Of a stretch of 59,353 nt of DNA, positions 53,479 to 59,353 are shown one piece after another; the first letter of the stretch is position 1; each line of letters begins with the position of its first letter. Origin of the DNA: Nocardioides sp. GTDB lineage: Bacteria; Actinomycetota; Actinomycetes; Propionibacteriales; Nocardioidaceae. The stretch lies in the NCBI GenBank assembly GCA_025924815.1, contig JAICHQ010000010.1, positions 1 to 59,353 on the forward strand, in the 5' to 3' direction. The position numbers were made by a program, and so were the translations under genes. Below the pieces are notes generated by a model. That model saw only the letters and a program-made list of their open reading frames with translations, was not told the origin of the DNA and did no database searches.

Positions 53479-54875
53479 GTGACGGACACAGCGCCGAGCG
53501 CCGCCGAGATCGTCGACCGCATCGCGGCCGGCGCCACGAGTCCCGAGGCGGAGGTCGAGCGGTCGCTGGCCGCCGTCGCCACCCACGACGCGGAGCTCAA
53601 CGCCTTCTCGGTCGTGCTGGCCGACGAGGCTCGGCAGCGGGCGAGGTTCCTCGGCCTGGGCCCGGGTGACTCCGCCGGCCCGCTGTACGGCGTACCCGTG
53701 GCGATCAAGGAGGAGCTCGACGTCGCCGGCTGCGTCACCACGTTCGGTGGGCGGGGCAACAGCACGCCTGCGGCGGAGGACTGCGAGGTCGTACGCCGGC
53801 TGCGCGCGGCGGGTGCGATCGTCGTGGGCAAGACCCGGATGCCCGAGTTCGGCGCCTACCCCTACACCGAGTCCGTGGCTCACGGATACACCCGCAACCC
53901 GTGGCGCACGGCGTTCTCCCCGGGTGGGTCCAGCGGCGGGTCGGCCGTCGCGGTCGCCTCGGGCATGGTGCCGGTGGCGATGGGCGGCGACGGCGGCGGC
54001 TCGATCCGCATCCCCTCGGCGGCCTGCGGCCTGTTCGGCCTGAAGCCGCAACGGGGGCGGGTCACCAGCTCTCCCCACGAGCACCTCTGGTGGGCGCTCG
54101 GGGTGGCCGGCCCGCTGACCCGGACCGTGCTCGACGCGGCGACCGTCTGCGACGTGATCCGCGGGCACCTGCCGGTCGACCGGTGGCAGGCCGGTGAGGC
54201 CGGGTCGTTCACCGAGGCGGCCCGCCGCGCGCCGGGACGGCTGCGGGTCGGCTGGTGCGTCACCCCGCCGACCAAGGGGCTGCGGCCCGCGGCCGATCAC
54301 GTCTCCGCGGTCCGCGAGACCGCGCGCCTGCTCTCCGACCTGGGTCACGACGTGCACGAGGTCGACCCGCACTACCCCGACCCGACGGCGGCCTTCGTCC
54401 CGCAGTTCTTCGCCGGCATCCGCACCGAGGCTGACGCCGTCGAGCACTACGACCGGCTGGAGCGGCGTACCCGCGAGACGTACCGGCTCGGCTCCTGGGT
54501 CACGCCCCGAGTCATCCGAGCCGCCCTCCGGGCGACCGAGCGATTCTCGGTCAAGGCCAACCGGGTCTTCGACGGGGTCGACGTCCTGCTCACGCCGGTC
54601 ACGGCCCACCGCCGCCACGGGTCGGCGTCCTGGACCGTACGGGCACGGTCCGCGCCTCGCTGAAGTCGCTCCCCGCGGTCACCTACGCCGCGGTCTGGAA
54701 CGTCGCCGGCAACCCCGCCTGCGCGGTGCCTTCGGGCACGGGCGCCGACGGGCTGCCGGTCGGTGTCCAGCTGGTCGGCCCGACCGACGGCGAGGAGATC
54801 CTCCTGAGTCTGGCCGCCCAGCTCGAGGCCGCCCGCCCCTGGCCTCTCGTCGCCCCCGGGGTCTCACCGCGCTGA
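53479..54875 (+). pseudogene. Amidase (amidase-signature family), frameshifted near the 3' end
   Basis: The first ~375 codons encode a normal amidase-signature hydrolase. The catalytic Lys is in GVPVAIKEELD (about 74-84). The Ser pair lies in SPGGSSGGSAVAVASG (about 154) and MGGDGGGSIRIPSAACGLFG. After LLTPVTAH (about codon 377) the frame changes and stops at 54663. In another frame (codon phase of 54660) the expected C-terminus continues as RVGVLDRTGTVRASLKSLP, then NVAGNPACAVPSG and VGVQLVGPTDGEE, to a stop at 54873-54875. A single missing C near 54608 would explain it. Loss of the conserved C-terminal part would probably inactivate the enzyme. A sequencing error is possible. Confidence 0.8.
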
Positions 54876-56162
54876 CCTCCCGGCGCGGGCGTGCTCGGCG
54901 CGGGCGGCGAGCACCGCCCGCTCTGCCTCGTTGCCGGTGAGCGCGGCGGCCCGCTCGAAGGCGTCGGCCGCCTCGGCGTAGCGGCCGGCCCGGGCCAGCA
55001 GGTCGCCGCGCACCGCCGGCACGAGGTGGGAGGCGACCAGGGAGCGGTGGCCGGCGACGTCGGCGAGCACCGCGAGGCCCTCCTCGGGGCCGTGGGCGCG
55101 TCCGTGGGCCACCGCCCGGTTGACCTCCACGACCGGATTGTCGCCGAGGCCGGACAGCACGTCGTACCACTGGGCGATCGCGCGCCAGTCGGTCTCCTCG
55201 GCGCGGGCCGCGCGGGCGTGGCAGGCCGCGATCTGGGCCTGGACGAGGTAGGGGCCGGCCGTGCGCCCGTCGGCGACGGCCGCCATGGCGCGGTCGAGCG
55301 CCGCCAGCCCGCGCCGGATCATCAGCTCGTCCCAGCGCGAGCGGTCCTGCTCGTCGAGCAGTACGGGCCGCCCCTCGGCGTCGGTGCGAGCGTGGAGGCG
55401 GGACGCCTGCAGCTCCATCAGCGAAAGCAGCCCGTCGATCTCGGGCTCGCGCCCGGCGAGCCCGCCGAGCCCGGCGAGCATCCGGGTCACCCGGATCGCC
55501 TCGGCACACAGGTCGGGGCGCGCCCAGTCGTCGCCGGCGGTGGCGGTGTAGCCCTCGTTGAAGATCAGGTAGAGCACGCCCATCACGTCGTCGAGCCGCT
55601 GCTCGCGCTCCGGGCCGACCGGCAGCTCGAACGACTGTCCCTCGAGCGTCCTCTTGGCCCGCGAGATGCGCTGGCCGACGGTGGCGTCCTTGGTCAGGAA
55701 GGCGCGAGCGATCTCGGGCACGGTCAGGCCGCCGACGAGACGGAGCGTGAGCGCCGCTCGGCTCCCGGGCGCCAGGACCGGATGGCAGGTCAGGAAGATC
55801 AGCCGCAGCACGTCGTCGTCGATCTGATCGACGAGGGCATCGAGGTCGGACATCTCCGCCTCCTCCCGTGCCAGGTCCCGCTGCAGGGCGTGGCCGAGCT
55901 CCGTCGTACGCCGGCGCAGGGTGTCGTTGCGCCGGAAGTGGTCGACGGCCCGTCGCCTGGCGGTCAGCATGAGCCACGCGGCGGGGTTGTCGGGCACGCC
56001 GGACTCGGGCCACTGCTGGAGCGCGGCGACGAGCGCGTCCTGCGCGAGGTCCTCGGCGAGGGAGAGGTCGCGCGTCAGCCGGGTCAGGGCGCCGACGAGC
56101 CGCGCCGACTCCTCACGCCAGACCCGGGTGACCGCCTCCTGGGTGGTCCCGGGCTCGCTCAC
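54864..56162 (-). CDS. ECF42-type RNA polymerase sigma factor with C-terminal extension (DUF6596)
   Basis: The 432-residue protein has ECF region 2 (about 10-80; LTRDLSLAEDLAQDALVAAL) and region 4 (about 115-170; LTLRLVGGLTVPEIARAFLT). A long C-terminal helical extension with TPR-like repeats follows (about 180-420; VLYLIFNEGYTAT, then LDRAMAAVADG). This is the ECF42 arrangement, in which a DGPF/YCII protein is encoded next to the sigma factor and no anti-sigma factor is present. The GTG at 56162 was chosen because a TAGGCT -10 element ends 6 nt upstream. Its 3' end overlaps the amidase remnant by 12 bp. Confidence 0.85.
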   Translation of the reverse strand: MSEPGTTQEAVTRVWREESARLVGALTRLTRDLSLAEDLAQDALVAALQQWPESGVPDNPAAWLMLTARRRAVDHFRRNDTLRRRTTELGHALQRDLAREEAEMSDLDALVDQIDDDVLRLIFLTCHPVLAPGSRAALTLRLVGGLTVPEIARAFLTKDATVGQRISRAKRTLEGQSFELPVGPEREQRLDDVMGVLYLIFNEGYTATAGDDWARPDLCAEAIRVTRMLAGLGGLAGREPEIDGLLSLMELQASRLHARTDAEGRPVLLDEQDRSRWDELMIRRGLAALDRAMAAVADGRTAGPYLVQAQIAACHARAARAEETDWRAIAQWYDVLSGLGDNPVVEVNRAVAHGRAHGPEEGLAVLADVAGHRSLVASHLVPAVRGDLLARAGRYAEAADAFERAAALTGNEAERAVLAARAEHARAGRSAR

Positions 56163-56168
56163 ACCAGG

Positions 56169-56174
56169 AGCCTA
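56169..56174 (-). promoter_or_regulatory. -10 element (TAGGCT, minus strand) of a probable leaderless sigma-gene promoter
   Basis: TAGGCT on the minus strand is followed by 6 bases and the GTG. It would give the sigma gene a vegetative promoter of its own besides read-through from the DGPF gene. Confidence 0.38.
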
Positions 56175-56210
56175 GGACCGCCCGGAGGCGGCGCGGGACC
56201 AGCGGCCGGA

Positions 56211-56585
56211 TCAGGATCCGGTCGGCGCCTCCTCCGCCTCTGAGATCCGGCGGATCTCGATGGCGCCCTCCCACTCGGGCCAGTGGGTCAGGTGGAGCTC
56301 GGCCATCCTCCGGCCCTCCTCACGGGCCTGCTCCTCGGTCTCGAAGGCGCAGATCGACCAGCCGCCGATGACCTCCTTGGCCTCCGCGTAGGGGCCGTCG
56401 GTGACGGTCAGGCTGCCGGCCCGGACGCGGAACTCGATCGCATCGGCCTTGCCGTACAGCCCGCCGCCGTCGAGGAAGATGCCGTTGGCGGCGGCTTCGC
56501 CGATGTGGGCCTCCATCGCGTCCATGATCGCCTTCGGCGGGTTGGCCTGGGACTCGTCCATCTTGACGAAGCAGAGATAGCGCAT
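56211..56585 (-). CDS. YCII-related DGPF-type protein
   Basis: The 124-residue protein has the YCII fold: MRYLCFVKMDESQANPPKAI at the start, LDGGGLYG and VTDGPYAEAKEVIGGW (the DGPF motif, here DGPY), and a C-terminal HLTHWPEWEGAIEIR. Genes for such proteins accompany ECF42 sigma factors in many actinobacteria; their chemistry is unknown. A GGAGGAG ribosome site precedes the ATG. It is 48 bp upstream of the sigma gene, on the same strand, and has a matching ECF42-type promoter. Confidence 0.82.
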   Translation of the reverse strand: MRYLCFVKMDESQANPPKAIMDAMEAHIGEAAANGIFLDGGGLYGKADAIEFRVRAGSLTVTDGPYAEAKEVIGGWSICAFETEEQAREEGRRMAELHLTHWPEWEGAIEIRRISEAEEAPTGS

Positions 56586-56637
56586 GGGGTGTCTCCTCCT
56601 GTGAGTAGGTCGCAGAGTGGGTCTGTTCGTCCGTACG

Positions 56638-56663
56638 TCGAACGGTGCGGCCGGACTTCGACA
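56638..56663 (-). promoter_or_regulatory. Predicted ECF42 promoter (TGTCGA-N17-CGA) of the DGPF gene
   Basis: On the minus strand TGTCGA (56658-56663) and CGA (56638-56640) are 17 bp apart. This matches the target motif that I recall for ECF42 sigma factors of Streptomyces. The DGPF gene is therefore the likely target of the sigma factor encoded after it. Confidence 0.6.
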
Positions 56664-56760
56664 CGGGTCGCGAGTTTTCCAGAAGACCCCCGGGAGCGCC
56701 TCTCCCTGCGCGTTGCCGGGTTCCTCTCGCCGACCTCGCCCCCACATGACGGGGCCGGCC

Positions 56761-58449
56761 TCACTCAGGCGGCCGCCTCGGCTCGCTCGCGGGTCGGGCG
56801 GGCGAGAAGCGGTCGAGCAACTCGTCGACATGCTCGCTGGTGACCTCGCGGCTGGACTCCCAGCCGGTCACGACCAGCAGGAAGCGGTCCGCGTCGAGCA
56901 GTCGGAGGTCCATGTCGGTCAGCGCCCGGACCGTGGCCGTACGTGGCACTCGACGCAGGAGTGCGATCTCGCCGACCAGGTCGCCCGGACCGACCCTCGC
57001 GATCTGGTGGCCGTCGCCCAGCACCTCGGCGCTCCCGTGCTCCACGACGACGCAGCCGTCGGCCTCGTCGCCCTGCCGGTAGAGCACCTCCCCGGCGGAC
57101 ACCTGCCTCGGTCGCAGCCCCGACGCCAGCTGCTCGAGGGCCGGCAGCGGCAGCGGGTCGAAGACCGGAACGGTGCGGAGCAGGCGGAGGTCCTCGTCGC
57201 GAGCGGACATCGCGTCGTCGAGCCGACGGAGCGGGAACCAGAAGATCAGCACCAGCGCCGGGCCGAGCAGGCCGATCATCCACAGCGCCTCGCGCAGGCC
57301 GCCGGACGAGGCCAGCCAGGCGGCCAGGACGGAGCCGCCACCGACCGCCAGCCCGCCGATGGCCTCCAGCAGCCCGAAGACGCGACCCAGGGTCCGTTCG
57401 GGCACCAGGCGCGCGACGAGCGTGAACAGGCCGACGTCGACCAGCGCGTTGCCGACCCCGATCAGGGCGAACAGGCCCAGGGCCGCTGGCTCGTCCGGCA
57501 CGACCGCCAGGACGATGAGCGGAGCCCCCCACAGGGCGACGCCGCCCCCGAACCAGACGGCCAACCGTCGACTGCCGACGAAGACGGAGGCGAACAGCGA
57601 GCCGAGCACCGCGCCGGCGCCGACCGCGGAGGTCAGGGTGCCGACCCCGGGCTCGCCCATGCCGAGCAGGTCGACGGCGACCAGCACGCTGAACACCGAC
57701 AACCCCCCGCGGGTGATGACCTGGGCCGCCAGCAGGGTGAACAGGACGCGCATCTGGGGAGAGTGGAGCGAGACCCGGGCGCCGAGCAGCAGCCCACCGA
57801 CCACCGAGCCGCGGCTGCCCTGTGCCTCGGGCTCCTCGACGGTGAGACCGAACGTCACTGCGGCCGAGAGCGCGGAGATCACCGCCACCGCGAAGAAGCC
57901 CGACGACGCGCTGTCGCCGGCGAGCAGGGCGGCCGCGATCACCGGCCCGATCAGGGTCGAGACGGAGTCGAGCAGACCGCGTACGACGTTGGCCGACGCG
58001 AGCTCGGTGGGGGTGTGGCACAGCAGGGGCAGCAGTGCCGAGTTCACCGGCCGGTACAGCAGGGCGGCGGCCGTCGAGAGGACCGCGAGGGCATAGATCG
58101 CCAGCGCCGACCCGCCCGTGGCGACGAGGAACGCGATCGCCAGCGCCGTGGCACTGCGGACGACCGAGACGAGGGTGAGCACGAGGTCGCGCCGCCAGCG
58201 GTCGGCGACGGCCGAGGCGAAGGGCGCGAGCACGGCAGAGGGCAGCATCCGCACCAGGGACACCAGGCCGACCTCTTCCGCGCCGCCCTGGTTGAAGGCG
58301 TAGACCGAGAGCACCACGGTGAAGGCCCACTCCGCCGTGCTGGCCCCGGCGAAGCCGAGCTGGATCCGGCGCACGGCGGGGCTCCGCGCGCTGGCGGCGA
58401 ACGCGCGCCCCGCGGCACGCAGCCGATCTCGCGAACCCCTCCCGCCCAC
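56761..58449 (-). CDS. MFS transporter fused to a cyclic-nucleotide-binding domain
   Basis: The 562-residue protein has a 12-helix major-facilitator domain (about 30-410). It carries the loop motif ADRWRRD after helix 2 and is of the enterobactin-exporter/MFS_1 type. A cyclic-nucleotide-binding-type domain follows (about 425-530; VFDPLPLPALEQLASGLRPR, then GEVLYRQGDEADGCVVVEHG and GPGDLVGEIALLRRVPRTAT). The phosphate-cassette Gly-Glu and Arg (GEIALL-x-x-VPRTAT) are present, so cAMP binding is possible. Transport may be gated by cAMP; the substrate is unknown. The GTG at 58449 is preceded by a TAGGTT -10 element. Confidence 0.82.
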   Translation of the reverse strand: MGGRGSRDRLRAAGRAFAASARSPAVRRIQLGFAGASTAEWAFTVVLSVYAFNQGGAEEVGLVSLVRMLPSAVLAPFASAVADRWRRDLVLTLVSVVRSATALAIAFLVATGGSALAIYALAVLSTAAALLYRPVNSALLPLLCHTPTELASANVVRGLLDSVSTLIGPVIAAALLAGDSASSGFFAVAVISALSAAVTFGLTVEEPEAQGSRGSVVGGLLLGARVSLHSPQMRVLFTLLAAQVITRGGLSVFSVLVAVDLLGMGEPGVGTLTSAVGAGAVLGSLFASVFVGSRRLAVWFGGGVALWGAPLIVLAVVPDEPAALGLFALIGVGNALVDVGLFTLVARLVPERTLGRVFGLLEAIGGLAVGGGSVLAAWLASSGGLREALWMIGLLGPALVLIFWFPLRRLDDAMSARDEDLRLLRTVPVFDPLPLPALEQLASGLRPRQVSAGEVLYRQGDEADGCVVVEHGSAEVLGDGHQIARVGPGDLVGEIALLRRVPRTATVRALTDMDLRLLDADRFLLVVTGWESSREVTSEHVDELLDRFSPARPASEPRRPPE

Positions 58450-58456
58450 GGGCGGA

Positions 58457-58462
58457 AACCTA
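58457..58462 (-). promoter_or_regulatory. -10 element (TAGGTT, minus strand) of a probable leaderless promoter
   Basis: TAGGTT on the minus strand ends 7 nt before the GTG of the MFS fusion gene. Confidence 0.42.
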
Positions 58463-58553
58463 ACGGTGTGCGCGGCGGATCAGCCAGGCCGGTTCCATGA
58501 CAGGCGTGTCGCCCCGGCTGCGCCGGACTCGGCGGGGGCGCTACGGTTCGACC

Positions 58554-59051
58554 ATGGGGGAGCGCCCCGCGTTGTTTCTCGGGCTGCTCGCGGATCAACC
58601 AGAGCTCATCGCCGAAGTCGGCGTGCTGCGCTGGCGCGCGGCCGGACAGGGCGGTACGCCGGCGCCGTGGATCGAGTGCACGGCGCGCGACGCGGGGCGA
58701 GACCGGCTCCCGTTGACGCTGGTGGCGATGGACCTCGAGGGCCGTGCGATCGGCGCGGTCACCCTCGGCCTCGCCGACGGCACCGACCACGACGGCGCGG
58801 TCGCGGCCGGGTGTCCGCCGGGAGCGCCCTGGGTGGCGCGTCTCGTCGTCCGGCCCGGCGAGCGACTCTGCGGCGTCGGCCGCCTTCTGGTCGCCGCCGC
58901 AGAGGATCTCGCCCGCCAGCACGGTCACGACCAGGTCTGGGTCGCGGCGGAGAGCGTCGACGTCGAGTTCTACCGGCACTGCGGCTGGCAGGACGACAGC
59001 GGCGCGCACGCGGATGTCATCGTGCTGAGCAAGGCTCTCGCGAGCGCCTGA
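58554..59051 (+). CDS. GNAT-family acetyltransferase
   Basis: The 165-residue protein fits the GNAT fold: LVAMDLEGRAIGAVTLGLAD (about 51-70), VARLVVRPGERLCGVGRLLV (about 97-116, the acetyl-CoA loop, here RLCGVG), and VEFYRHCGW (about 141-149). The acceptor is unknown. The ATG at 58554 starts the conserved domain; an ATG at 58497 would add 19 basic residues. A TACGGT a few bases upstream of 58554 might be the -10 element of a leaderless message. Confidence 0.68.
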   Translation: MGERPALFLGLLADQPELIAEVGVLRWRAAGQGGTPAPWIECTARDAGRDRLPLTLVAMDLEGRAIGAVTLGLADGTDHDGAVAAGCPPGAPWVARLVVRPGERLCGVGRLLVAAAEDLARQHGHDQVWVAAESVDVEFYRHCGWQDDSGAHADVIVLSKALASA

Positions 59052-59129
59052 CGGCACCGACCGGAATCCCCTGTGGACAAGAGGGGTCGCGCTCATCGCC
59101 GACGTCGATCTGGTGGAGCGGTCGGCGCG

Positions 59130-59353
59130 ATGGAGAGGTTGCATCTGACCCACCAGTGGTGCGTGCTGCATCCGGCGACGGCGGACACCGGCGTGGCCGT
59201 GTGGGGCGACGCGGGCCTGCCGGGGGATGGCTCACCGCCGCGGCGTACCTCGATCGTCAGGTGGCAGGCCGGCTGGCACGTCCCCGTTCTCGACCTGATC
59301 CGCGACGACGCGATCGACGAGCACGACCCGCGCCAGGCCGGACCGCGCCCTAG
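59130..59353 (+). CDS. Partial ORF at the window end, unknown function
   Basis: From the ATG at 59130 the frame stays open to the edge (74 complete codons). It begins MERLHLTHQWCVLHPATADT and contains WQAGWHVPVLDLIRDDAIDE. Gly/Trp content and third-position GC look like coding sequence, but no family is recognised. A GAGCGG stretch about 8 nt upstream is a poor ribosome site. The 3' end is missing. Confidence 0.4.
   Translation, partial: MERLHLTHQWCVLHPATADTGVAVWGDAGLPGDGSPPRRTSIVRWQAGWHVPVLDLIRDDAIDEHDPRQAGPRP

Overview
The window is high-GC actinobacterial chromosome, most likely from Nocardioides or a close relative (Nocardioidaceae). The evidence is the mycothiol gene mshB, an actinobacterial DAP/lysine gene set (dapC, dapD, dapE), a 180-kDa-class NAD-glutamate dehydrogenase, a sigE/anti-sigma/htrA module, T-box leaders of the short actinobacterial type, GTG starts and many apparently leaderless promoters. 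I see no rRNA, tRNA, CRISPR array, prophage or insertion sequence. Genus and gene names come from recognising sequences by eye, not from a database search.

Layout. 1-3060: NUDIX hydrolase, mshB and a YoaR/VanW-type envelope protein. 3084-4723: archaeal-type aspS on the minus strand behind a T-box with an Asp specifier. 4724-9874: a secreted propeller-like protein, a gene remnant, small membrane proteins (DUF4190, DUF389), a thioesterase and mmuM. 9951-14625: GNAT acetyltransferase, fdxA-dapC, then dapD and a lytic-transglycosylase-like protein. 14690-18207: T-box and ileS. 18263-24306: dapE, LOG protein, DivIVA-like peptide, an enoyl-CoA hydratase/PaaX-like pair, DUF3117 and pepA. 24370-27860: O-methyltransferase, sigE, anti-sigma factor, htrA. 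As I recall it, the order mshB...fdx-dapC...dapD-dapE-LOG...DUF3117...O-MT-sigE-rseA-htrA follows the Rv1170-Rv1223 region of Mycobacterium tuberculosis.

27872-44620: an excisionase-like HTH gene, cpaB/cpaE-like orphan pilus genes, a membrane protein/cupredoxin-like lipoprotein pair, a WS/DGAT-like acyltransferase lacking the catalytic His, pruA, DUF2505, NAD-GDH and a heterodimeric ABC exporter.

44650-53425 is the most interesting part. An ECF sigma factor and its anti-sigma factor are followed by a CDP-alcohol phosphotransferase/sulfatase-like fusion and a tightly overlapping five-gene operon: an MDR dehydrogenase without zinc ligands, a PTPS-fold protein without the catalytic residues, a GT4 glycosyltransferase, an LPG-synthase-TM/flippase-like protein and a RibD-type reductase. 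Two paralogous four-helix membrane proteins also lie in the block. Five intergenic sites fit YGAACC-N16-CGT: before the sigma gene, before both small membrane proteins, and as a mirror-symmetric pair between the fusion gene and the operon. I infer one ECF regulon that controls an uncharacterised, probably membrane-linked, glycosylated small-molecule or lipid pathway.

53479-59353: a frameshifted amidase gene, an ECF42-type sigma factor with its DGPF/YCII partner and a matching TGTCGA-N17-CGA promoter, an MFS/cyclic-nucleotide-binding fusion, a GNAT acetyltransferase, and an ORF cut by the window edge.
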